Counted from the first letter of the stretch, positions 41,905 through 51,030 are shown. The stretch is DNA of 64,000 nt from Streptomyces vinaceus (GCF_008704935.1 NZ_CP023692.1:4617001-4681000), one strand, 5' to 3'. The notes: a model not told the origin generated them from the sequence alone. Numbers and translations are program-made.

Positions 41905-42521
41905 TGGGGCGCTCCGCCGGGATGTTCGAAGCCCTGAAGGGCGGCGGCGCCGCCATCGCGCTGGACGAGATCGAGGTCTCCATCCTGCGCTCGCTGGCCG
42001 TCCAGCTGCTGGAGCTCATCGGACCGGGCGCGCCCGAGCCCGAGGCGGACGCCGATCCGCTGGCCGTGCTGTTCGCGGAGTCCGGCCAGGGGCCCACCGA
42101 GCGCCCCTCCGACCCCGCGCTGATCCGGCTCTTCCCCGACGCGTACGGCGGCCCCGGCCCCGAGGACCAGGCCGTCGACCCGGCCGAGCTGGCGGCCCGG
42201 TCGGCGGAGTTCCGCCGGTTCACCGAGAACGACCTGCGCACCCGTAAGCGGGAGGACGCGCTGGCCGTCGTACGGAGCCTGGACGCGCTCACGCCCGACG
42301 GCGAGGGGGCGGCGGTGCTGGAGCTCACCGGGGAGCTCCCGCTGCGCTGGCTGGGCGCCCTCAACGACCTGCGCCTGACGATCGCCGCGCGCCTGGACAT
42401 CACCGAGGACGAGGAGAGCGCCGTGCTCTTCCGGCTCCCGGACGACGATCCGCGCAAGCCGATGGTGATGGCGTACCTGTGGCTCGGCGGCCTCCAGGAG
42501 ACGCTCATCGAAACGCTCTGA
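41904..42521 (+). CDS. DUF2017 family protein
   Basis: A 205-residue helical protein, coupled to clpS. Characteristic segments are IALDEIEVSILRSLAVQLLE near the N-terminus, FRRFTENDLRTRKREDALAV in the middle and LRWLGALNDLRLTIAARLDI near the end. The acidic, helical C-terminus ends YLWLGGLQETLIETL. The function is unknown; conserved coupling to clpS suggests a part in Clp-dependent proteolysis, which is inference. A hairpin follows. Confidence 0.9.
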   Translation: MGRSAGMFEALKGGGAAIALDEIEVSILRSLAVQLLELIGPGAPEPEADADPLAVLFAESGQGPTERPSDPALIRLFPDAYGGPGPEDQAVDPAELAARSAEFRRFTENDLRTRKREDALAVVRSLDALTPDGEGAAVLELTGELPLRWLGALNDLRLTIAARLDITEDEESAVLFRLPDDDPRKPMVMAYLWLGGLQETLIETL

Positions 42522-42576
42522 GAACTCCGCCGGAACGAATGCCGTTCGCTCAGCGGACGCTCAAATCCGGATAACG

Positions 42577-42605
42577 ATCAGATCACCGCGTTGCGGTGAT
42601 CTGAT
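42577..42605 (+). terminator. terminator after clpS-DUF2017
   Basis: Perfect 13-bp stem ATCAGATCACCGC / GCGGTGATCTGAT with loop GTT, followed by GCGTTTGT. Confidence 0.75.
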
Positions 42606-42839
42606 GCGTTTGTGGGCCCGATGTCCCGAATTCCTTGTGGTCCAGGTCACTTTCCCGCGCTCCGGCCACCCATAAGCCCGTGATAAATCTTCACGACCGC
42701 CGCGGGGCGCCACCCATGTCCCCGGCCCGCTTGAACCGGCTGACCGCCGGGTGCAACTCCATCCGTATCCGGGGGGATCGAGGACCCGATCCGCTGCCTT
42801 CGAAGGCGCGGGTCGGCGTGGAGAAAGGCGCACCAAGAC
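42606..42839. other. upstream region of the amino-acid permease gene
   Basis: Together with the terminator before it this gap exceeds 300 bases. It holds no gene. Relatively AT-rich sequence at 42670-42700 (CCCATAAGCCCGTGATAAAT) is the likeliest promoter; GGAGAAAGG lies about 10 bases before the ATG. Confidence 0.4.
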
Positions 42840-44309
42840 ATGACCTCTGTGCAGGTCGAGCAGCACGACAAGACGCCCGGCGAGGGCGCCGCGGCCGAGG
42901 GTGGCGAGGGTTACCACCGCGCACTCGGAGCCCGCCAGATCCAGATGATCGCGATCGGCGGAGCCATCGGCACCGGCCTCTTCCTGGGCGCCGGCAAGGC
43001 GATCTCGAAGGCCGGCCCCAGCCTGATCCTGGCCTACGCCATCGCGGGCCTGGTCATCTTCTTCATCATGCGCGCCCTCGGCGAGCTGCTGATGTACCGC
43101 CCGGTCTCGGGTTCCTTCTCGGACTACGCCCGGGAGTTCCTCGGCCCCTTCTGGGGGTACGCGACCGGCTGGACGTACTGGCTCTTCTGGGTGGTCACCG
43201 GCATCACCGAGGTGACCGCGGCGGCCAAGTACATGTCGTACTGGACCCATGACAGCTTCCCGCAGTGGGCCTACGCGCTGATCTTCACGGTCATCCTCTA
43301 CGCCGCCAACCTGATCTCCGTGAAGCTCTTCGGCGAGCTGGAGTTCTGGTTCTCCATGGTCAAGGTCACCGCCATCGTCGGCATGATCCTGATCTGCGCC
43401 GGCATCCTGACCATCGGCTTCTCCGACGCCGCCGCCACCGCCTCCGTCTCCAACCTCTGGAGCGACCGCGGCTTCTTCCCGAACGGCATCGGCGAGACGC
43501 TGATGACGCTCCAGATCGTCATGTTCGCCTTCCTCGCGGTCGAGCTGGTCGGCGTCACCGCCGGCGAGTCCAAGGACCCCGAGAAGACGCTGCCCAAGGC
43601 CATCAACACCGTGCCGTGGCGCATCGCCGTCTTCTACGTGGGCGCGCTCATCATGATCATGTCGGTCATCCCGTGGTCCAACTTCAAGGCCGGCGAGAGC
43701 CCGTTCGTGCTGGCCTTCGAGAAGATGGGCCTCGGCGTCGGCGCCGCGATCGTCAACTTCGTCGTGCTGACCGCCGCCCTGTCCTCCTGCAACTCGGGCA
43801 TGTACTCCACCGGCCGCATGCTGCGCGACCTCGCGCTCAACGGCCAGGGCCCGAAGTTCTTCACCAAGCTCACCAGGAGCGGCACCCCGCTCGTGGGCAC
43901 CACCTTCTCCGCCGCGCTGATGCTGGTGGGCGTCTGGATCAACTACGTCGCCCCGGGCAAGGCCTTCGACTACGTCGTCTCCTTCGCCACCATCTCCGGC
44001 ATGTGGGCCTGGATCATGATCCTGGTCTGCCAGATCCGCTACCGCGCCAAGGCCGACCGCGGCGAGCTGCCGCAGTCCCCCTTCCGCGCCCCCGGCGCCC
44101 CGTGGACCAGCTGGTTCGCCCTGCTGTTCATCGGCATGGTCATCGTGATGATGGGCATCGACAAGGACTCCCGCGTTTCGCTGTACTGCGCGCCGCTGTG
44201 GGGCCTGATCCTGGGCGTCTCTTACCTGGTGCTCAAGAAGCGCAACCCGGCCGGAGCCGCCTTCAACAAGGCCGGCGGGTCCGACAAGGCCGCCGAGCCG
44301 GTCGCCTGA
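42840..44309 (+). CDS. amino-acid permease (APC superfamily, CycA/AnsP-like)
   Basis: A 489-residue transporter with 12 membrane helices. The APC signature at TM1 is clear: RQIQMIAIGGAIGTGLFLGA, followed by AISKAGPSLILAYAIAGLVI and MRALGELLMYRPVSGSFSDY. TM6-7 carry VELVGVTAGESKDPEKTLPK. The group moves neutral amino acids such as D-Ala, D-Ser, Gly or Pro by proton symport; the exact substrate is open. The 37-residue N-terminus is acidic and the C-terminus lysine-rich. A strong hairpin separates it from the cysteine cluster. Confidence 0.9.
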   Translation: MTSVQVEQHDKTPGEGAAAEGGEGYHRALGARQIQMIAIGGAIGTGLFLGAGKAISKAGPSLILAYAIAGLVIFFIMRALGELLMYRPVSGSFSDYAREFLGPFWGYATGWTYWLFWVVTGITEVTAAAKYMSYWTHDSFPQWAYALIFTVILYAANLISVKLFGELEFWFSMVKVTAIVGMILICAGILTIGFSDAAATASVSNLWSDRGFFPNGIGETLMTLQIVMFAFLAVELVGVTAGESKDPEKTLPKAINTVPWRIAVFYVGALIMIMSVIPWSNFKAGESPFVLAFEKMGLGVGAAIVNFVVLTAALSSCNSGMYSTGRMLRDLALNGQGPKFFTKLTRSGTPLVGTTFSAALMLVGVWINYVAPGKAFDYVVSFATISGMWAWIMILVCQIRYRAKADRGELPQSPFRAPGAPWTSWFALLFIGMVIVMMGIDKDSRVSLYCAPLWGLILGVSYLVLKKRNPAGAAFNKAGGSDKAAEPVA

Positions 44310-44329
44310 CCGATCCTGTCCAGCATCCG

Positions 44330-44366
44330 GGCCCTCCCGTACCACGCCTCGGTACGGGAGGGCCCG
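44330..44366 (+). terminator. terminator after the permease gene
   Basis: Perfect 15-bp stem GGGCCCTCCCGTACC / GGTACGGGAGGGCCC with a 7-base loop, just before the mec gene. Confidence 0.8.
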
Positions 44367-44385
44367 TCTGCTTATCCTGTCGACC

Positions 44386-44808
44386 ATGCTGACCCTCACC
44401 CAGGCGCTGTACGACCGGATCGTCGAGCACGCCCGCAAGGACCACCCCGACGAGGCCTGCGGCATCGTGGCCGGTCCGGCCGGCACCGACCGCCCCGAGC
44501 GGTTCGTCCCGATGCTCAACGCGGCCCGCTCGCCCACGTTCTACGAGTTCGACTCGAAGGACCTGCTGAAGCTCTACCGCGAGCTCGACGACCGGGACGA
44601 GGAGCCCGTCATCGTCTACCACTCGCACACCGCGACCGAGGCCTACCCCTCCCGTACGGACGTCACGTACGCGAACGAGCCCGGCGCGCACTACGTCCTG
44701 GTCTCCACGGCGGACACCGACGGCCTCGGGGAGTTCCAGTTCCGCTCGTACCGGATCGTCGAAGGCGTGATCACGGAGGAGGAAGTGCAGGTCGTAGAGG
44801 GCTACTGA
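44386..44808 (+). CDS. mec: JAMM/MPN metalloprotease Mec (CysO-cysteine peptidase)
   Basis: A 140-residue zinc peptidase. The JAMM motif is complete: Glu in DEACGIVAGPAG near 23, and His-x-His...Ser...Asp in YHSHTATEAYPSRTD near 79-93. In Mycobacterium tuberculosis, Mec releases cysteine from the CysO-cysteine adduct; related JAMM enzymes also trim residues after the Gly-Gly of sulfur carriers. Both jobs fit here, since the CysO homologue three genes on ends GGSV. ATG 44386 lies close after the permease terminator, so it probably has its own promoter. Confidence 0.9.
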   Translation: MLTLTQALYDRIVEHARKDHPDEACGIVAGPAGTDRPERFVPMLNAARSPTFYEFDSKDLLKLYRELDDRDEEPVIVYHSHTATEAYPSRTDVTYANEPGAHYVLVSTADTDGLGEFQFRSYRIVEGVITEEEVQVVEGY

Positions 44809-44873
44809 CCACGATGTGAGCGGTTTGCGTCCACGATGCGGGATCACACTCCAAACGGTGGACCGGGAATCGT

Positions 44874-44879
44874 TAACAT
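44874..44879 (+). promoter_or_regulatory. -10 element for a leaderless leader-peptide transcript
   Basis: TAACAT lies so that transcription would begin at about 44886, the A of the leader-peptide ATG. No ribosome site precedes that ATG, consistent with a leaderless mRNA. No good -35 hexamer is visible. Confidence 0.45.
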
Positions 44880-44885
44880 GACCGC

Positions 44886-44993
44886 ATGGTTCCCCACGAC
44901 GTGAGCATCGAGACGCCCAGCAGGCTGCTGCTCGTGGCGCGGCTGCACGTCGACCTGTGCCGCCTCGCCAGCAGCATCTGTCCTGCCGCCTGA
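44886..44993 (+). CDS. cysteine-containing leader peptide of the cysO-cysM operon
   Basis: A 35-codon ORF too short for ordinary gene finders. It starts MVPHDVSIETPSRLLLV and ends ARLHVDLCRLASSICPAA, with two Cys codons near the end. The pattern LL-x-x-R-x-H-V-D-L-C-R-x-x-S-x-I-C recurs, from memory, in small actinomycete leader ORFs before sulfur-assimilation genes; related polycysteine ORFs in mycobacteria act as cysteine-responsive attenuators. The cysO start follows 81 bases later. Ribosome stalling at the Cys codons when charged tRNA-Cys is scarce would let the downstream genes be expressed. Confidence 0.7.
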   Translation: MVPHDVSIETPSRLLLVARLHVDLCRLASSICPAA

Positions 44994-45074
44994 GCACCAC
45001 AGCCCCTCGCGCGGGGGCCATCGCGCCGCGCGCCCTTCACGCCCCTCCCGCTTACTTCACCACTGGAGCCTGCC

Positions 45075-45353
45075 ATGGCCATCGAGGTCCGCATCCCCAC
45101 CATCCTCCGCACCTACACCGACGGCGAGAAGGCCGTCAGCGGTGAGGGCGCCACGCTGTCCGAGCTGTTCGCGGACCTGGAGACGCGCCACAAGGGCATT
45201 GAGGAGCGCATCGTGGACGGTGGCAAGCTGCGCCGCTTCGTGAACGTCTACCTCAACGACGAGGACGTCCGCTTCCTGGACGGCATCTCGACCGCCCTCA
45301 AGGACGGCGACAGCGTCACCATCCTCCCGGCGGTCGCCGGCGGCTCCGTCTGA
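45075..45353 (+). CDS. cysO: ThiS/MoaD-like sulfur carrier protein CysO
   Basis: A 92-residue ubiquitin-fold carrier that holds sulfur as a C-terminal thiocarboxylate for cysteine synthesis. It starts AIEVRIPTILRTYTDGEKAV and carries the family segment RFVNVYLNDEDVRFLDGIST, then DGDSVTILPAVAGG. Two residues, Ser-Val, follow the Gly-Gly that must be C-terminal in the active protein, so proteolytic trimming is required, presumably by Mec. Its stop overlaps the cysM start by one base (TGATG). GGAGCC lies upstream of the ATG. Confidence 0.92.
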   Translation: MAIEVRIPTILRTYTDGEKAVSGEGATLSELFADLETRHKGIEERIVDGGKLRRFVNVYLNDEDVRFLDGISTALKDGDSVTILPAVAGGSV

Positions 45354-46303
45354 TGCGCTACGACTCCCCGCTGGCCGCGGTCGGCAACACGCCGCTCGTA
45401 CGGCTGCCCCGGCTGTCGCCCTCGGACGACGTCCGCATCTGGGCGAAGCTGGAGGACCGCAACCCGACCGGCTCGATCAAGGACCGCCCCGCGCTCCACA
45501 TGGTCGAGCAGGCCGAGAAGGACGGCCGGCTGACCCCCGGCTGCACGATCCTGGAGCCCACGTCGGGCAACACCGGCATCTCGCTGGCGATGGCGGCCAA
45601 GCTCAAGGGCTACCGGATCGTGTGCGTCATGCCGGAGAACACCTCCCAGGAGCGGCGTGACCTGCTGGCCATGTGGGGAGCCGAGATCATCTCGTCGCCG
45701 GCCGCGGGCGGGTCGAACACCGCGGTCCGGGTGGCCAAGGAGCTGGCCGCCGAGCACCCCGACTGGGTGATGCTCTACCAGTACGGCAACCCGGACAACG
45801 CGGGCGCGCACTACGCGACGACGGGCCCCGAGATCCTGCGGGACCTCCCCTCCATCACCCACTTCGTGGCGGGCCTGGGCACGACGGGCACCTTGATGGG
45901 CGTGGGCCGCTACCTGCGCGAGCACGTGCCGGGAGTCCGGATCGTCGCGGCCGAGCCGCGCTACGACGACCTGGTCTACGGCCTGCGCAACCTCGACGAG
46001 GGCTTCGTCCCCGAGCTGTACGACGCCTCGGTCCTGACGACCCGCTTCTCGGTGGGCTCGGCGGACGCGGTGACGCGCACCCGCGAACTCCTCCAGCAGG
46101 AGGGCATCTTCGCGGGCGTCTCCACCGGCGCCGCCCTGCACGCGGCGATCGGCGTGGGCCGCAAGGCGGTCGCCGCCGGCGAGAGCGCGGACATCGTCTT
46201 CGTCGTGGCCGACGGCGGCTGGAAGTACCTCTCGACGGGCGTCTACACGGCACAGACGACCGAAGAGGCCATCGAGACCCTCCAGGGCCAGCTCTGGGCC
46301 TGA
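45353..46303 (+). CDS. cysM: CysO-dependent cysteine synthase CysM
   Basis: A 316-residue PLP enzyme of fold type II. The PLP lysine is in NPTGSIKDRPALHM near residue 42, the substrate loop is EPTSGNTGISLAMA near 72 and the phosphate loop is AGLGTTGTLMGVGR near 177. The sequence with KDRPA matches the mycobacterial CysM group, which accepts O-phosphoserine and CysO-thiocarboxylate rather than free sulfide. Its place next to cysO and mec supports this. A 10-bp hairpin follows. Confidence 0.92.
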   Translation: MRYDSPLAAVGNTPLVRLPRLSPSDDVRIWAKLEDRNPTGSIKDRPALHMVEQAEKDGRLTPGCTILEPTSGNTGISLAMAAKLKGYRIVCVMPENTSQERRDLLAMWGAEIISSPAAGGSNTAVRVAKELAAEHPDWVMLYQYGNPDNAGAHYATTGPEILRDLPSITHFVAGLGTTGTLMGVGRYLREHVPGVRIVAAEPRYDDLVYGLRNLDEGFVPELYDASVLTTRFSVGSADAVTRTRELLQQEGIFAGVSTGAALHAAIGVGRKAVAAGESADIVFVVADGGWKYLSTGVYTAQTTEEAIETLQGQLWA

Positions 46304-46330
46304 CCCCGCGTTCGCGGCGCGGGGTCCCGG

Positions 46331-46355
46331 GAGGGGCCGGGCGAGCCGGCCCCTC
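46331..46355. terminator. bidirectional terminator between cysM and the DUF488 gene
   Basis: Perfect 10-bp stem GAGGGGCCGG / CCGGCCCCTC with loop GCGAG, between two convergent genes. Confidence 0.65.
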
Positions 46356-46357
46356 GG

Positions 46358-46705
46358 TCAGCCGGAAAGCAGCTCCGCGAGCACGGCGGCGTGACTCGAC
46401 GCGGGGTCCTTGACCGCGGTCAGGAGGGTCAGCGGGCCCGCCCCGGCCAAGCCGCGCAGCCGGTCCAGCTCCGCGGCGGCGGCCGGCTCCGCGAGCTCCG
46501 CCTCGTACCGTTGCCGGAACTCCTCCTGCGATCCGCCCGCGTGGAACCACGTGCGCAGTTCCCCCGAGGGGGTCACCGCCTTCGGCCACTCGTCCACCGC
46601 GGCCGCCGCCTTGGCCAGGCCCCGCGGCCAGAGCCGGTCCACGAGCACCCGCACGCCGTCCGCGCCCGGCTCCGGCGGATCGTAGACGCGCCGCACCCGG
46701 ATCAC
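46358..46705 (-). CDS. DUF488 family protein
   Basis: A 115-residue protein starting VIRVRRVYDPPEPG, then GVRVLVDRLWPRGLAKAAAA, which is the DUF488 signature, then WPKAVTPSGELRTWFHAGG and a closing VKDPASSHAAVLAELLSG. It is about the normal length. Function is unknown. The GTG start overlaps the stop of the upstream membrane-protein gene (GTGA), so the two are coupled. Confidence 0.88.
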   Translation of the reverse strand: MIRVRRVYDPPEPGADGVRVLVDRLWPRGLAKAAAAVDEWPKAVTPSGELRTWFHAGGSQEEFRQRYEAELAEPAAAAELDRLRGLAGAGPLTLLTAVKDPASSHAAVLAELLSG

Positions 46706-47124
46706 CGGCCGCCACCTCCGAGTCCCTTGACCTCGTCCCACACCGCGGGGTCCAGTACCCCCAGCCGGCCCGAGAACTCCCACACCGACACCTCCGCCGG
46801 CCGGTCCGCCTCCAGGAAGGCCGCCCGGCCCTGCGCCCCCACCGTCCCCGGCGGCAGCGGGATGACCCCGGCCCGCCGGTCGTCGTACTTCCCGGTGATC
46901 CACGCGACCCGCGCCCGGTGCGCCCGTACGGAGGCCACCGCCAGCACCAGGCACAGCCGCCCGTCCGCGAGGGACCACAGCTCACCGGCCCGCGGCCGCG
47001 GGGCGGCGCCCGGTCCGTGCGCCGCCGGGGCCCGCCGGGCGCTCTCCGGCCGGCGCCCCGCGACCAGCACCACCAGCACCACGGCCACCACCGCGGCCGC
47101 CGCGGGCCACCAGGACGTATCCAT
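46702..47124 (-). CDS. single-helix membrane protein coupled to DUF488
   Basis: A 140-residue protein with an N-terminal membrane helix (WWPAAAAVVAVVLVVLVAG, residues 5-23) and a soluble domain of about 85 residues. In that domain GELWSLADGRLCLVLAVASV is followed by VRAHRARVAWITGKYDDRR, GVIPLPPGTVGAQGRAAFLE and VWDEVKGLGGG. The pattern resembles growth-inhibitor-type MazF/PemK-like beta barrels seen in some actinobacterial membrane proteins, which is a tentative likeness. ATG 47124 is chosen; the longer frame upstream is antisense to the MBL-gene leader. Confidence 0.68.
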   Translation of the reverse strand: MDTSWWPAAAAVVAVVLVVLVAGRRPESARRAPAAHGPGAAPRPRAGELWSLADGRLCLVLAVASVRAHRARVAWITGKYDDRRAGVIPLPPGTVGAQGRAAFLEADRPAEVSVWEFSGRLGVLDPAVWDEVKGLGGGGR

Positions 47125-47329
47125 AATCCGAAGGTAGCCGCGCCCCCACCCCCCGGCACGGCAGTGCACCGGCACGTCCGTGCCCACCGTCGCTCCCCCG
47201 GGTGACAGCACAGGTGATTCCCCCCACAACGGCCTGCCGCGGAGGAGCGACCTGACGTTTCGCGCCTTACGCTCGACCCACGCACGGCCCGCATTCCGTC
47301 CACGGACCGTCCCCGGAGGTTCTCGCTCC

Positions 47330-48082
47330 ATGAAGCTCACCGTCGTCGGCTGCTCGGGGTCGTTCCCGTCCGCGGAATCGGCCTGTTCGAGCTACCTCGT
47401 CGAGGCCGACGGCTTCCGGCTGCTCCTCGACATGGGCAACGGCGCCCTGGGCGAGCTGCAGCGCCACGTCGGTCTCTACGACCTCGACGCGATCTTCCTG
47501 AGTCATCTGCACGCGGACCACTGCATCGACATGTGCGCGTACTTCGTCGCCCGCTTCTACCGCCACGAGGGCGGCCGGTGCGCCGCGATCCCCGTCTACG
47601 GCCCCGAGGGCACCGAGAAGCGCCTGACGACCGCGTACGACGACGTCCCCGACGAGCGCTCCATGAGCGAGGTCTTCGACTTCCGGACCCTGAAGTCCGG
47701 CAGCTTCACGATCGGCCCGTTCACGGTCCGCACCGAGCGGGTCAGCCACCCCGTGGAGTCCTACGGCATCCGCGTCGAGCACGGCGGCCGCTCCCTCACG
47801 TACTCCGGCGACACCGGTGCCTGCCCCGAGCTGGGGATGCTGGCCGAGGGCACGGACCTGTTCCTGTGCGAGGCCTCCTTCACGCACGGCAAGGAGGACG
47901 TCCCGGACCTCCACCTCAACGGCCGCGAGGCCGGGGAGTTCGCCCACGGCGGCCGGGTCGGCCGGCTCGTGCTGACCCACGTCCCGCCGTGGACCGACGC
48001 GCGCCAGAACCTGGCCGATGCCCGCGCGGTCTACGACGGCCCGGTGGACCTCGCGTACGCGGGCGCGGTCTACGAGGTCTGA
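47330..48082 (+). CDS. metallo-beta-lactamase-fold hydrolase
   Basis: A 250-residue hydrolase of the RNase Z-like/MBL class. Metal ligands are visible in FLSHLHADHCIDMCAYFVAR (HxHxDH, near residues 60-65), in VSHPVESYGIRV near 143, in YSGDTGACPEL near 163 and in LVLTHVPPWTDAR near 218. The start MKLTVVGCSGSFPSAESACS fits the family. Substrate is unknown: a phosphodiester or a small ester. GGAGG lies about 10 bases before the ATG. In many actinomycetes it stands near rph and rdgB, as here. Confidence 0.9.
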   Translation: MKLTVVGCSGSFPSAESACSSYLVEADGFRLLLDMGNGALGELQRHVGLYDLDAIFLSHLHADHCIDMCAYFVARFYRHEGGRCAAIPVYGPEGTEKRLTTAYDDVPDERSMSEVFDFRTLKSGSFTIGPFTVRTERVSHPVESYGIRVEHGGRSLTYSGDTGACPELGMLAEGTDLFLCEASFTHGKEDVPDLHLNGREAGEFAHGGRVGRLVLTHVPPWTDARQNLADARAVYDGPVDLAYAGAVYEV

Positions 48083-48110
48083 GCGCGGCCCGCGGCGGCT
48101 TGCGTACGAC

Positions 48111-48148
48111 GGAGCCCCCGCCCTCCCGGAAGGGAGAACGGGGGCTCC
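48111..48148. terminator. bidirectional terminator between the MBL gene and nagE2
   Basis: GGAGCCCCCG pairs with CGGGGGCTCC around an inner CCTCCC/GGGAG stem, between convergent genes. Confidence 0.75.
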
Positions 48149-48166
48149 GCCGTACCGCGGCCTTGG

Positions 48167-49423
<1,257 letters not shown>

Positions 49424-49518
49424 GAGGTTCCTCCAGAAGGCAAGGCGCCGCCCAGCGAGTGCAACGGGGGATGGCGGCGTCTCAAAATGGGGGTACGCGA
49501 GCTCCGGACCGGGCTTGC

Positions 49519-49549
49519 GTGGTCTACACCAATGGGTGGTGTAGACCAG
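49519..49549. promoter_or_regulatory. two dre (DasR) operators upstream of nagE2
   Basis: GTGGTCTACACCAA at 49519-49532 and GTGGTGTAGACCAG at 49536-49549 are adjacent and in opposite orientation. Both match the DasR element built on TGGTCTA-x-ACCA. DasR represses chitin and GlcNAc uptake genes until glucosamine-6-phosphate accumulates. Confidence 0.8.
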
Positions 49550-49590
49550 TTGTAGCATGGTCGGGGATAGATAAGGAACCTTCGATTTCC

Positions 49591-49606
49591 TGTGGTCTAC
49601 GCCACA
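49591..49606. promoter_or_regulatory. third, imperfect dre-like site
   Basis: TGTGGTCTACGCCACA has matching outer arms (TGTGG and CCACA) but a weaker centre. It lies between the nagE1 terminator and the two stronger sites, about 170 bases before the nagE2 start. Confidence 0.5.
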
Positions 49607-49608
49607 CG

Positions 49609-49650
49609 CGCGGAAGGCCCCCGGATCCGTGGATCCGGGGGCCTTCCGCG
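49609..49650 (-). terminator. very strong terminator after nagE1
   Basis: A perfect 20-bp stem (49609-49628 with 49631-49650; arms begin CGCGGAAGG and end CCTTCCGCG) around a 2-base loop. It insulates nagE1 from nagE2. Confidence 0.85.
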
Positions 49651-49662
49651 GTACGGGGTCCG

Positions 49663-50964
49663 TTACGCCTTCGTGTTCTCCGCCTCCATCGCCGCGATCT
49701 CCTCGTCCGACTCGCGCCCCGGGGTCGGAATGTTGAACCTGGTGATCGCGAAACGGAACACCGCGTAGTAGACGACCGCGAAGCCCAGCCCGATCGGGAT
49801 GATCAGCCACGGCTTCGTCGCCAGGCTCCAGTTGATGACGTAGTCGATCAGGCCGGCCGAGAAGCTGAAGCCGTCGTGCACCCCCAGCGCCCAGGTCACC
49901 GCCATCGACACGCCCGTCAGCACCGCGTGGACCGCGTACAGCGCCGGCGCCACGAAGAGGAACGAGTACTCCAGCGGCTCCGTGATGCCCGTGACGAAGG
50001 AGGTCAGGGCGACCGACAGCATCAGGCCGCCGACCTCCTTGCGCCGCTGCGGCTTCGCGCAGTGCGTGATCGCCAGCGCCGCCGCCGGAAGGGCGAACAT
50101 CATGATCGGGAAGAAGCCGGACAGGAACAGGCCGGCGTTCGGGTCGCCGTTCAGGAACATCGGGATGTCGCCGTGCACCGTCAGCCCGTCCGGCGTGGTG
50201 TAACTGCCGAACTGGAACCACACCGGCACGTTCAGGAACTGGTGCAGGCCGATCACCAGCAGCGCCCGGTTCGCGACGCCGAAGATGCCGGAGCCCCAGG
50301 AGCCCAGGCCCACCATCCAGTCGGAGAAGCTCTCCAGCGCGTCGCCGACCGGCGGCCAGATCAGCAGGCAGAGCACGGCGAAGGCGATCGCCACGAACGT
50401 CATGATGATCGGGACCAGCCGGCGGCCGTTGAAGAAGCCGAGCCAGTCCACCAGCTTCACCCGGTGGTAGCGCTGCCAGAACCAGGCGGACAGCAGGCCC
50501 ATCACGATGCCGCCGAAGACGCCCGGGTTCTGGAACGTGTACTCGGCGAAGGTGAAGTCCGGCCCCAGGCAGCCGCCCCCGACGTCCCTCGTCCCGGCCG
50601 GGCAGCTCGTGGGGAAGACGCGCAGCACGCTCCGGTAGACGAGGAAGCCGACCACCGCCGCCAGGGCCGTCGAGCCGTCCGCCTTCTTGGCCATGCCGAT
50701 CGCGACGCCGACGCAGAAGAGGAGCGGCAGGCCCAGGTCCGCGTTGAGCAGGGCGGCGCCCGCGGCCGCCATCACCTTGGCGACGTTCGTCCAGTCCAGG
50801 CCGTCCTTGCCGAACATGTCCGGCTGGCCGAACCGGTTCAGGATGCCGGCCGCGGGCAGCACCGCGATCGGCAGCTGGAGGCTCCGGCCCATCTTCTGCA
50901 ATCCCTGGAACAGGCCGTTCCACCACTGCGGCTGCGGTGTAGCCGCGGCGCTGTCCGCGCTCAT
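49663..50964 (-). CDS. nagE1: second GlcNAc/glucose-type PTS permease, EIIC
   Basis: A 433-residue EIIC paralogue of NagE2. It shares GRSLQLPIAVLPAAGILNRF, GVAIGMAKKADGSTALAAVV, NRALLVIGLHQFLNVPVWFQ and FVTGITEPLEYSFLFVAPAL. It carries an extra loop with two cysteines near residues 120-135 (FPTSCPAGTRDVGGGCLG) not present in its neighbour. The two EIIC genes look like an old tandem duplication with separate terminators. It is divergent from nagF, sharing a perfect dre site. The symbol rests on gene order; its substrate preference may differ from NagE2. Confidence 0.85.
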   Translation of the reverse strand: MSADSAAATPQPQWWNGLFQGLQKMGRSLQLPIAVLPAAGILNRFGQPDMFGKDGLDWTNVAKVMAAAGAALLNADLGLPLLFCVGVAIGMAKKADGSTALAAVVGFLVYRSVLRVFPTSCPAGTRDVGGGCLGPDFTFAEYTFQNPGVFGGIVMGLLSAWFWQRYHRVKLVDWLGFFNGRRLVPIIMTFVAIAFAVLCLLIWPPVGDALESFSDWMVGLGSWGSGIFGVANRALLVIGLHQFLNVPVWFQFGSYTTPDGLTVHGDIPMFLNGDPNAGLFLSGFFPIMMFALPAAALAITHCAKPQRRKEVGGLMLSVALTSFVTGITEPLEYSFLFVAPALYAVHAVLTGVSMAVTWALGVHDGFSFSAGLIDYVINWSLATKPWLIIPIGLGFAVVYYAVFRFAITRFNIPTPGRESDEEIAAMEAENTKA

Positions 50965-51014
50965 CTGCGTCCTCCCTGAACGGCCCGTTTTGGCAGGGGC
51001 AGCACGTGCGGCAC

Positions 51015-51030
51015 ACTGGTGTAGACCAGT
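51015..51030. promoter_or_regulatory. perfect dre (DasR) operator between nagE1 and nagF
   Basis: ACTGGTGTAGACCAGT has fully matching arms ACTGGT and ACCAGT. It stands 51 bases upstream of nagE1 and 134 upstream of nagF and could govern both directions. Confidence 0.85.
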
